14,248 bases of DNA. Source: JANMEX01 sp031422915 (GTDB taxonomy: Bacteria > Pseudomonadota > Alphaproteobacteria > Rhizobiales > Rhizobiaceae). The DNA is taken from contig JANPEK010000017.1 of the NCBI GenBank assembly GCA_031422915.1, forward strand, positions 1 through 14,248, written 5' to 3'. The notes below the pieces were generated by a model that did no database searches, had not been told where the DNA came from, and was given only the letters and a program-made list of their open reading frames with translations. This document shows, in pieces, positions 6,475 to 12,659 of this stretch. How positions within the stretch are numbered: position 1 is the stretch's first letter; every line of letters starts with the position of its first letter. The translations under genes were made by a program, and so were the position numbers.

Positions 6475-6541
6475 GGGAACGAATCGGCGACGAATCAGAG
6501 ATTGGCCAGAGTTGGCCTTTCGTTCGCACAAGATGTTGTGT
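6475..6541 (+). repeat. GANTC-rich structured repeat, copy 2
   Basis: Same order and spacing as copy 1. The first 23 bases match at 22 positions (two GAATC sites 11 bp apart, 6481 and 6492). A diverged middle of 20 bp follows, then an identical TTTCGTTC (6518-6525) and an identical GATGTTGTGT (6532-6541). The outer GAACGAA/TTCGTTC stem is kept. The inner stem is replaced by GGCC-N6-GGCC (6504-6517). The tail CACAAGATGTTGTG (6527-6540) is a perfect CACAA/TTGTG dyad around GATG. Confidence 0.6.
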
Positions 6542-6706
6542 GTTGAAGCCCGACTTGGCACCAGCGCGCATGCGGATTTTTGATAGTTCGGCGAGTCGGG
6601 TGCAAAACGCATTAACAATTTGCGCCGCGCCGGATCAAAATGAGACAATCTGAAGGTTGGTGGATTCCTCAATGGGTGCAGGAACGCTCTCGTGGCACAG
6701 GCAGCT

Positions 6707-7024
6707 TCAGCCGATTGTCTCGCAGCGTTGCCACAGATCGTCATGTTCGGGCATCGCTGCGGGATCGCGCACGCGGCGCATTTCCGTTTCTGAGCGCAGG
6801 CGGAAGACAATCTCTGCGCCAGCCTCCGGATCGCCGGGCGGCGCAGTGTAGCTGAAGGTGTGGCGGGCATATTTGCCCATGATGCTTGCTCCCGCGCCAA
6901 GCGTGATCGACGGCCCGTCAATGCGCACATGCGAGCCATCGCGGTTGCACCAATCGCCGTCAATGGCGTCGGCGAGTGCAAGGGATGGCAGCAGGGAAAA
7001 TGTGGCAAGCAAGATATGGCGCAT
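6707..7024 (-). CDS. Small secreted protein of unknown function
   Basis: A 105-residue protein with a clear Sec signal peptide (MRHILLATFSLLPSLALADA, cleavage near residues 18-20). This leaves a mature domain of about 85 residues in the periplasm or outside. It contains DGDWCNRDGSHVRIDGPSITL and two cysteines, Cys26 near the start and Cys101 near the end, which could form one disulfide tying the ends together. The pattern suggests a compact beta domain. I do not recognise a named family. Small proteins of this look, opening with a G-x-W-C block, are widespread as hypothetical proteins in Hyphomicrobiales. The start is well supported by AGGAGG nine bases upstream. It appears to be a single-gene transcript between intergenic regions. 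Confidence 0.75.
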   Translation of the reverse strand: MRHILLATFSLLPSLALADAIDGDWCNRDGSHVRIDGPSITLGAGASIMGKYARHTFSYTAPPGDPEAGAEIVFRLRSETEMRRVRDPAAMPEHDDLWQRCETIG

Positions 7025-7105
7025 GGAAGCCTCCTGCCGGGCAGATTATCAGGTTCGGGAAGAAAAACTGGCACGAACTTAACCTGCACCATGCCGTCCG
7101 TGGTT

Positions 7106-7165
7106 GGCCGTCTTCTCCCCGCTTCTCTAGCGGGGAGAAGGTGCCGACAGGCGGATAAGGGGAGC
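7106..7165 (+). repeat. REP-like palindromic repeat, forward copy
   Basis: A perfect 12-bp stem (7112-7123 with 7129-7140, CTTCTCCCCGCT and its complement) with a 5-base loop is followed by GTGCCGACAGGCGGATAAGG. An inverted relative lies at 7294-7350. Repeats with this hairpin and this tail are abundant between genes in rhizobia. The region 7025-7389 otherwise holds nothing I can call a gene. Confidence 0.8.
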
Positions 7166-7293
7166 CTATCACATCAAGCCGGAGCGTTTGTACTTCCACC
7201 CCATGTCGTAGGGTTTAACGCTGTTCACAGATCAAGCGGTGAAATTTTGTTGTCTTTTCAGAGTGATGCTTGCCACCGATTGGCAACTCGTTC

Positions 7294-7350
7294 CCCTCAT
7301 CCGCCTGTCGGCACCTTCTCCCCATGGAAGGCATGGGGAGAAGACGGCTA
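7294..7350 (-). repeat. REP-like palindromic repeat, inverted copy
   Basis: The same unit as at 7106 in reverse orientation: the complement reads a 12-bp stem (CTTCTCCCCATG/CATGGGGAGAAG, 7316-7327 and 7333-7344) followed by GTGCCGACAGGCGGATGAGG. The stem tip differs from the forward copy (ATG/CAT instead of GCT/AGC), but pairing is kept. It begins 40 bp after the phaB stop codon and may end or stabilise that transcript. Confidence 0.8.
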
Positions 7351-7389
7351 ACCGCAAATCTTGGAGCGAAGGGACGAATCGCGCCCGGC

Positions 7390-8115
7390 CTACCCGAAAA
7401 ACTGCCCGCCGTTGGCCGAAATCGTCGAACCCGTAATAAACCCGGCGTCGTCGCTTGCCAAGAACACAACACAGCGGGCGATTTCTGCAGGTGTGCCGAG
7501 GCGGCCTACTGGAATCTGCGGGATGATGCGCTCGTTGAGCACTTTTTCGTCAATCGCCATGACCATTTCGGTGCCGATATACCCCGGGCAAATGACGTTG
7601 ACGGTTATCCCTGCTCGCGCGCCTTCCTGTGCCAACGCGCGGGTGAAGCCAATGTCACCGGCCTTGGCTGCGGAATAGTTGACCTGGCCCGCCTGCCCCT
7701 TCTGGCCGTTGATCGACGAGATCGAGATGACGCGGCCGAACTTGCGGTCGCGCATGCCGGACCAGACCGGGTGGGTCATGTTGAACAGGCCGGACAGATT
7801 GGTGCCGATCACCGCGCCCCATTGCTCCGGCGTCATCTTGTGGAACATCGCGTCACGGGTGATGCCCGCATTGTTGACCAGCACTTCAATCGGGCCAAGG
7901 TCAGCCTCGACCTTGGCAATGCCTGCCGCGCAAGCGGCATAGTCTGACACGTCCCATTTGTAGGTCGGGATGCCATTATCTGCCGTGAACGCAGCCGCAG
8001 CCGTATCGTTGCCCGCGTAATTGGCGGCGACGTTATAGCCTGCTGCCTTGAGCGCGACAGAAATCGCCGCCCCAATGCCCCGTGATCCGCCGCTGACCAG
8101 CGCTACTCGTGCCAT
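7390..8115 (-). CDS. phaB: Acetoacetyl-CoA reductase PhaB
   Basis: Cytoplasmic short-chain dehydrogenase of 241 residues that reduces acetoacetyl-CoA to (R)-3-hydroxybutyryl-CoA with NADPH (EC 1.1.1.36), the monomer for polyhydroxybutyrate. Visible motifs: cofactor loop SGGSRGIG at 8-15, NNAG at 81-84, catalytic Ser134, and Tyr147-x3-Lys151 in NYSAAK. The stretch NGQKGQAGQVNYSAAKAG is the diagnostic PhaB active-site block. CPGYIGTEMV at 176-185 and the C-terminal SANGGQFFG are also as in PhaB, and they set it apart from FabG. A good Shine-Dalgarno (GGGAGGA) precedes ATG 8115. It lies 72 bp downstream of phaA on the same strand, so the two form an operon. An inverted REP-like hairpin follows its stop. 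Confidence 0.96.
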   Translation of the reverse strand: MARVALVSGGSRGIGAAISVALKAAGYNVAANYAGNDTAAAAFTADNGIPTYKWDVSDYAACAAGIAKVEADLGPIEVLVNNAGITRDAMFHKMTPEQWGAVIGTNLSGLFNMTHPVWSGMRDRKFGRVISISSINGQKGQAGQVNYSAAKAGDIGFTRALAQEGARAGITVNVICPGYIGTEMVMAIDEKVLNERIIPQIPVGRLGTPAEIARCVVFLASDDAGFITGSTISANGGQFFG

Positions 8116-8187
8116 GATGTCCTCCCAGACAATTGGAAATTATGATTGGACCGCCCCGCCTCGTGAGCGAGCGGCCCTGATTTCAAA

Positions 8188-9366
8188 TCACATCGCCTCA
8201 ACACAAAGCGCCACACCCATGCCGCCGCCGATGCAGAGCGTGGCGAGGCCGCGCTTGGCGCCGCGACGCTTCATTTCATAGAGCAGCGTGTTGAGAACGC
8301 GCGCGCCGGATGCGCCGACCGGATGGCCGATGGCGATGGCGCCGCCGTTGACATTGACGATGGATGTGTCCCAGCCCATGTCCTTGTTGACCGCGCAGGC
8401 CTGCGCCGCGAAGGCCTCATTGGCTTCAATGAGATCAAGCTGGTCAACCTTCCAGCCCGCCTTCTCGAGCGCCTTGCGCGAGGACGGGATGGGGCCCGTG
8501 CCCATGATCGCCGGATCAACGCCTGCGGTTGCCCATGACACGATGCGCGCCAGCGGCGTTGCGCCGCGCCGGTTGGCCTCAGCCTCGCTCATCAAGACGG
8601 TGACCGCCGCGCCATCATTGATGCCGGATGCGTTGGCGGCGGTGACTGTGCCTTCCTTGTCGAAAACCGGGCGAAGTTTGTTGATGCTGTCGATGGTGAC
8701 GCCGTGCTTGATGTATTCATCGTCCGAGATGACCACTTCGCCCTTGCGGGTTTTCAGCGTCACGGGTGCGATTTCATCCTTGAACTTGCCCGCCTTCTGC
8801 GCAGCTTCCGCCTTGTTTTGCGAGGCGACGGCGAAATTGTCCTGCTCTTCGCGGGTCAACTGCCACTGTTTGGCGACGTTTTCAGCCGTGTTGCCCATCG
8901 GATATCCAAAGAACGCATCGGTCAGCGCATCCTTCATCATTGTGTCGAGCATCTTGAAATCGCCCATCTTGACGCCGCCGCGCAGATGCGCGCAGTGCGG
9001 GGCCATCGACATCGATTCCTGACCGCCCGCGACAATGATTTTGGCGTCACCAGTGGCGATCTGCTGCATGCCGAGCGCGACGGCGCGAAGGCCTGAGCCG
9101 CACAGCTGGTTGAGGCCCCACGCCGTTGCCTCTTTCGGAATGCCTGCGGCCAACGCTGCTTGGCGGGCCGGATTCTGCCCCTGACCGGCGGCAAGGATTT
9201 GGCCGAGAATGACTTCATCCACCTCTTCCGGCGCGACACCGGCGCGGGCGAGCGCTTCGGTAATGGCAACGGCACCAAGCGTGTGCGCTGCAACGTCGGC
9301 GAATGCGCCGTTGAACGAGCCGACCGGAGTGCGGGCGGCGCTGGCAATGACGATGGACTGGCTCAT
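8188..9366 (-). CDS. phaA: Acetyl-CoA acetyltransferase (beta-ketothiolase) PhaA
   Basis: Cytoplasmic biosynthetic thiolase of 392 residues that condenses two acetyl-CoA to acetoacetyl-CoA (EC 2.3.1.9), the first step to polyhydroxybutyrate. The catalytic triad falls at Cys89 (NQLCGSGLR), His348 (GHPVGASGAR) and Cys378 (CIGGGMG). These are the same numbers as in the well-studied Zoogloea ramigera enzyme, so the chain has no insertion or loss. NEAFAAQA and NVNGGAIAIGHP are also intact. ATG 9366 follows GGGAGAG. It is first in the phaAB operon and diverges from phaR across 291 bp. No PHA synthase gene is adjacent, as often seen in rhizobia where phaC lies elsewhere. Confidence 0.97.
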   Translation of the reverse strand: MSQSIVIASAARTPVGSFNGAFADVAAHTLGAVAITEALARAGVAPEEVDEVILGQILAAGQGQNPARQAALAAGIPKEATAWGLNQLCGSGLRAVALGMQQIATGDAKIIVAGGQESMSMAPHCAHLRGGVKMGDFKMLDTMMKDALTDAFFGYPMGNTAENVAKQWQLTREEQDNFAVASQNKAEAAQKAGKFKDEIAPVTLKTRKGEVVISDDEYIKHGVTIDSINKLRPVFDKEGTVTAANASGINDGAAVTVLMSEAEANRRGATPLARIVSWATAGVDPAIMGTGPIPSSRKALEKAGWKVDQLDLIEANEAFAAQACAVNKDMGWDTSIVNVNGGAIAIGHPVGASGARVLNTLLYEMKRRGAKRGLATLCIGGGMGVALCVEAM

Positions 9367-9504
9367 GTAAATCTCTCCCGTAATTTCAACTTCGCCGCGC
9401 TGGCGGGCTTTGGCCCAAGGGTTTCACCGGAAACGGTTGCTGTCAAACGGGAAAATGGGATTACGACTGACCACTTGGACTATTTCGCGATCACGCCGTT
9501 TACC

Positions 9505-9566
9505 GCATTGTTGCACTGCGCTTTCGCGGCGCACAAATTCGCTTGGAAAGTGCAGCATTTTGCGCA
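9505..9566. promoter_or_regulatory. Candidate PhaR operators in the phaA-phaR intergenic region
   Basis: Two TGC-rich sites lie in opposite orientation: GCATTGTTGCACTGCGC (9505-9521) and AGTGCAGCATTTTGCGCA (9549-9566). The complement of the first begins GCGCAGTGCAACAATGC and shares AGTGCA and TGCG with the second. PhaR of Paracoccus and Rhodobacter is reported to bind TGC-rich DNA, and phaR genes are commonly autoregulated. The assignment here is by resemblance and position only. A small GGGG-TCAAA-CCCC hairpin (9614-9626) also lies in the phaR leader. Confidence 0.35.
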
Positions 9567-9657
9567 TAGTGTGCAGGATAAGAAGAATTTCAAATGAAAG
9601 TCTTTGCTTACGAGGGGTCAAACCCCGACTGCGGTGGCGATCATTGGGAGGTGAAAC

Positions 9658-10272
9658 ATGCCTGCGAAAAAAGATGACATCGTCATCAAGAAATACGCGA
9701 ACCGGCGTCTCTACAACACCAGCACAAGCACATACGTGACACTGGAAGATTTGGCCGAAATGGTCAAAAAGGGCGAGGAATTCACGGTTCAGGACGCAAA
9801 AACCGGCGAGGACATCACCCATCCGGTGCTGACGCAGATTATCTTCGAGCTTGAGAACAAGGACGGGCAGACCATGCTGCCGATCCCGTTCCTGCGCCAG
9901 CTGATCTCTTTTTACGGCGACCAGATGCAGATGGTGGTGCCGAGTTTCCTCGAACAGTCGCTGAAATCCTTCGCCGTCGAACAGGAACGCATGCGCGAAC
10001 AGCTCACCGCCGCATTCGGCAAGACGCCGATGGGCATGATCGGCATCGAGCCAATGAAAGCCATGGAAGCCACCGTGCGCCGCAACACGGAAATGTTCCA
10101 GAAGGCAATGAAAATGTTCATCCCGTTTACACCGCCGGGCGCAGCGGCACCGTCAACGGCAGCCGATCAAACAAAACCGGCGGCGGGCGAATCGGACAGG
10201 GATGACCTCAGCGATCTGAAAGAACAGATTGCCGCGATGCAGAGGAAGCTGGAGACGATCAGCAAGGGGTGA
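9658..10272 (+). CDS. phaR: Polyhydroxyalkanoate synthesis repressor PhaR
   Basis: DNA-binding regulator of 204 residues that represses phasin and PHA genes and its own gene, and is released by binding nascent PHA granules. Residues 8-70 are the PHB/PHA accumulation regulator DNA-binding domain: IVIKKYANRRLYNTSTSTYV, then TLEDLAEMVKKGEEFTVQDA and EDITHPVLTQIIFELE. A second conserved segment (LPIPFLRQLISFYGDQM, about 75-91) follows. The middle is rich in Met and Gln, and the tail (residues 135-180) is Pro/Ala-rich before a final predicted coiled coil (LSDLKEQIAAMQRKLETI). ATG 9658 follows GGGAGGTG. It is divergent from phaA, which fits a regulator of the neighbouring operon. A long inverted repeat follows its stop by 25 bp. 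Confidence 0.96.
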   Translation: MPAKKDDIVIKKYANRRLYNTSTSTYVTLEDLAEMVKKGEEFTVQDAKTGEDITHPVLTQIIFELENKDGQTMLPIPFLRQLISFYGDQMQMVVPSFLEQSLKSFAVEQERMREQLTAAFGKTPMGMIGIEPMKAMEATVRRNTEMFQKAMKMFIPFTPPGAAAPSTAADQTKPAAGESDRDDLSDLKEQIAAMQRKLETISKG

Positions 10273-10296
10273 GTGGCTCTTTGATTGGGCCGTCTT

Positions 10297-10451
10297 TCCG
10301 GGGCGGCGAAGCCGAGCCCGGAATCCAGCGCTCCGTCAGTAGCAAGTTTGGCTGACGTTTGAATATGCCTTTTTCAAATGCTGTTGGAACCGAATTTGAG
10401 TCAAACCCAGCTCGGCGCTCTGGATTCCGGGTTCCGCTTCGCGGTCCCGGA
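10297..10451. repeat. Inverted repeat with 39-bp arms downstream of phaR
   Basis: The left arm 10297-10335 and the complement of the right arm 10451-10413 match at 33 of 39 bases. Both read TCCGGG..., GCGAAGC, CCCGGAATCCAG. Each arm also has its own small hairpin around GAA (GGC-GAA-GCC on the left, CCGC-GAA-GCGG on the right). A 77-bp centre separates them. The arms are of the kind seen repeatedly in alphaproteobacterial intergenic DNA. The unit separates phaR from the leftward membrane-protein gene and could terminate transcription from both sides, although no T-run follows. Confidence 0.75.
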
Positions 10452-10494
10452 AATACGGAGCCTCGAGAATCAAGCGTATTTGAACCCACTCATC

Positions 10495-10896
10495 TCAATT
10501 ATAATTGATATCCCGGCCCGACGAGCGGATCGACACCGAGAACCCGGCCATCACATCGATCAGCGCCATCACCATGATGATGAAAAACACTGCTGTGGCC
10601 GCAGAGGGCACCAGCAGGAACTCGACCAGAAACAGGATGAACACGCCAGTCGAGAGCAAATGATCGAGCACCGAGGCGTTTGAGGTGCGGGTGGATTTGA
10701 GGATCTCGAAGAACAGCAGGATGAGCGAGGCGACGATCAGGCCGTCGCCCATGTTGAGCGAAAAGCGCCCGCCGGACATCATGCCCATAGAAAACACCTC
10801 GCCCTGCAGCGGATCACCGCCTGCCGCGCCGAAGCCGAACACCACGAGATTGTAAAGGATGAACGAGACAGCCATCAAAGGGACGCTTGCAAACAT
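10495..10896 (-). CDS. Small integral membrane protein, function unknown
   Basis: A 133-residue hydrophobic protein with four likely membrane helices at about 5-25, 50-66, 79-97 and 98-118. A glycine/methionine-rich loop (GGDPLQGEVFSMGMMSGG) lies between the first two, and the tail SSGRDINYN is short and polar. It resembles conserved hypothetical membrane proteins of alphaproteobacteria. I cannot name a function. ATG 10896 is chosen because GGAG lies about eight bases upstream and the first helix begins directly. The longer open frame to 11013 adds a proline- and cysteine-rich stretch that is not protein-like. The gene stands alone between the phaR inverted repeat and the hydrolase gene. Confidence 0.75.
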   Translation of the reverse strand: MFASVPLMAVSFILYNLVVFGFGAAGGDPLQGEVFSMGMMSGGRFSLNMGDGLIVASLILLFFEILKSTRTSNASVLDHLLSTGVFILFLVEFLLVPSAATAVFFIIMVMALIDVMAGFSVSIRSSGRDINYN

Positions 10897-11040
10897 GAAG
10901 GAACTCCGTTGAGGGCTTGGTGTGAATCGGGCAGGACTGCCATCTAGACATAGCGGACCCGGGTTCAGCGCACAACAGCGCGGAGGTGCGGACAGACCCA
11001 ATTGGAAGCTCAAGTCTGACCGCGCCTGATAGCGCAGGCG

Positions 11041-11916
11041 CTACATCTGACCGGGCGGTTCCGTCGCAAGGAAGCCGAGAAGCCGCTGGGCCAACTCGTG
11101 TGGCAGCTCTTCTGCCATGTGATGCCCGCAGCTGAGTGAATGCCCTGTCAAATGCAGCGCCCAAGGCCTCCATACCGCAAGGACATCGCCAAAGAGCGTC
11201 TCCAAATCGTCCTTTTCAGACCAGACACAAAGCGTCGGGCAAATAACGCGTCGCCCGGCAGCACGATCAGCCGCGTCATGATCCCGGTCAATGCCAAGGC
11301 CTGCCCGGTAATCCTCTACCATCCCATGGACCGTGGCGGGGTCGTGAATCGCCTGTTTGAAGTCCGCAAAAGCTTCGGCGCCCATCAACTCGGGAGAGCC
11401 GCCATACCAAGCGTCCGGATCGGCGAGGATCGCCCGCTCCGGCCTTTCCGGCTGGCCAAAGAAGAACCAATGCCACCACATCTTGGCAAAATTTTCATCG
11501 CAGCGTTCCAGCGCTTCGATAATTGGAACGCCGTCGAGGACAGCCAAATGCGTGATCGAATCCGGATGATCAAGCGCCGCCCGGAATGCGACGTAGCAGC
11601 CGCGGTCATGTCCTACGATGGCGAAACGCTCATGCCCGAGGTGCCGCATCAACGCGATGCAATCCGCAGCCTTGGCACGTTTTGACGAACCGGAGTGATC
11701 CGGCAAATCGGCGGGCTTGGAGGACTGGCCAAAGCCCCTCAGGTCAGGACATACGACGTGGTATTTTTCCGCCAGAATCGGCGCGACACGCGACCAAGTC
11801 GCGTGCGTCCGGGGATGGCCGTGCAGAAGCAGCACTGGCAGACCCGATCCCCCGTGGCGAACCCGCAATCTGGCGCCGGGAACGTCGATCATTTCAAGTT
11901 TGAAACCCTCAAACAT
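11041..11916 (-). CDS. Alpha/beta hydrolase, fluoroacetate dehalogenase/epoxide hydrolase-like
   Basis: A 291-residue soluble hydrolase. Visible parts: oxyanion-hole HGHPRTHATW 32-41, DLRGFGQSSKP 58-68, nucleophile elbow GHDRG with Asp104, acid candidate Asp128, and cap-domain WWHWFFFGQPERPER 147-161 with His149 and Trp150. Tyr203 is in the cap, and the catalytic base is His265 or His266. Asp104, Arg105, Asp128, His149 and Trp150 fall at the same numbers as I recall for the Burkholderia FA1 fluoroacetate dehalogenase. That enzyme has Arg108, which with Arg105 holds the substrate carboxylate. Here residue 108 is Tyr. The chemistry (Asp-ester intermediate hydrolysed by His) should be kept, but the substrate may not be a haloacid. 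It follows the YnbA-like gene by 95 bp on the same strand and may or may not share its transcript. The Shine-Dalgarno is AGGA. Confidence 0.88.
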   Translation of the reverse strand: MFEGFKLEMIDVPGARLRVRHGGSGLPVLLLHGHPRTHATWSRVAPILAEKYHVVCPDLRGFGQSSKPADLPDHSGSSKRAKAADCIALMRHLGHERFAIVGHDRGCYVAFRAALDHPDSITHLAVLDGVPIIEALERCDENFAKMWWHWFFFGQPERPERAILADPDAWYGGSPELMGAEAFADFKQAIHDPATVHGMVEDYRAGLGIDRDHDAADRAAGRRVICPTLCVWSEKDDLETLFGDVLAVWRPWALHLTGHSLSCGHHMAEELPHELAQRLLGFLATEPPGQM

Positions 11917-12011
11917 TTTCCTGATCCCTGTGGCGGCGGTTTCCGGCGCGCTATGTTCAATTGTACGGTTATATTAGCCGTCGATGGCTCTGCGATCTTA
12001 CCGGCAAAAGA

Positions 12012-12659
12012 TCAGTTTGAGATACCGCGAAGATGGGCGATCAGCCTTGCCGCGCGGCGGATGGCAGTGACGGCGCTGCCGATGGCGACGACCCAGAGGG
12101 CTAGCACCAAACTTGCGCCAAATCCGCTCCAAACCGGCGCGAAAACTGACATCACCGCTGCGACCGTCATCACCGCCATCCGGTGCTGTTTGGCCATCGG
12201 GCCGGAGTAATCGGCGGGCGCGCCGCAGGCCCGGCCATGCTCGCGCACATAGGCGGTTAGCACCGCAAACGCCGCCGCCGCCCAGCCGAGCGCCGGAACG
12301 CCTGCGCCAAGCCCTGCGCCAACGAAGATGAGAATGTCAGCAATGCGGTCCGGGAACTCATTCCAGAATGCACCATCCGCAGCGCTCTTGCCTGCCTCGA
12401 TCGCAACCATGCCATCGAGCAAATTGCACAGGAGCCGCAATTGGCAGAACAGCGCGGCGGCAAGGAGCAAGGCAATTCGCGCAGCACCGTCTGCATATCC
12501 TGATGCCCAGAAGGCTGCGCCAGCAACAGCAGACACAAGCATGCTGGCCATCGAAACCTGGTTTGGCGTCACAGACGTTGCCGCAAGGCGCTTGGTCAGC
12601 GCGGCGGCCCAGCCGGTCTGGCGGCTGGCGAGCGGGCGGCGGTTTTTGATCTCTTCCAT
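12012..12659 (-). CDS. CDP-alcohol phosphatidyltransferase family protein, YnbA-like
   Basis: A 215-residue integral membrane protein with about five helices. This superfamily replaces CMP of CDP-diacylglycerol with an alcohol to make a phospholipid. The signature is altered: N79-x2-D82-G83-x2-A86-I87-x8-G96-x3-N100-x3-D104-x3-D108. In the canonical motif positions 79 and 100 are Asp and 87 is Arg. E. coli YnbA, as I recall it, also has the two Asn and the extra final Asp but keeps Arg. The block YSGPMAKQHRMA also resembles YnbA. So this is probably a YnbA-type enzyme of unknown product rather than PgsA or PssA. Its ATG shares the A of the preceding CdsA stop (TGATG), indicating coupled translation. 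Confidence 0.88.
   Translation of the reverse strand: MEEIKNRRPLASRQTGWAAALTKRLAATSVTPNQVSMASMLVSAVAGAAFWASGYADGAARIALLLAAALFCQLRLLCNLLDGMVAIEAGKSAADGAFWNEFPDRIADILIFVGAGLGAGVPALGWAAAAFAVLTAYVREHGRACGAPADYSGPMAKQHRMAVMTVAAVMSVFAPVWSGFGASLVLALWVVAIGSAVTAIRRAARLIAHLRGISN

Larger units (their letters stand above)
6104..6706. other. Gene-free intergenic stretch with repeated GANTC sites
   Basis: With the element at 5941, this makes a 798-bp gap between two leftward genes. I find no convincing reading frame, tRNA or rRNA. The part at 6380-6460 is notably AT-rich. GANTC, the CcrM methylation site, occurs at 6199, 6210, 6228, 6288, 6481, 6492, 6593 and 6663: eight in 469 bp, against about two expected by chance. 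TTAAC or TTAA words are also frequent (for example 6172, 6329, 6423, 6456, 6611), which could include CtrA half-sites. Two copies of a structured repeat are annotated separately. I see no DnaA boxes. The stretch is most likely regulatory, an unrecognised small RNA, or degenerate repeat DNA. Confidence 0.5.

Noticed and set aside
6104..6706. Chromosomal replication origin, suggested by the AT-rich stretch, GANTC cluster and TTAA words
   Set aside because: I find no DnaA-box matches (TTATCCACA or close variants) and no origin-linked genes such as hemE, dnaA or parAB nearby.
7106..7350. CRISPR array or tandem repeat, suggested by the repeated GTGCCGACAGGCGGAT word
   Set aside because: There are only two copies, in opposite orientation and each with its own hairpin. 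There is no regular repeat-spacer pattern and no cas gene.
7390..10272. Complete PHB synthesis cluster including PHA synthase
   Set aside because: No phaC, phaZ or phasin frame is present. Only phaA, phaB and phaR are supported.
10897..11013. Upstream extension of the membrane protein to 172 residues
   Set aside because: The added 39 residues are low-complexity, with Pro and Cys. ATG 10896 has a Shine-Dalgarno and starts directly at a membrane helix.
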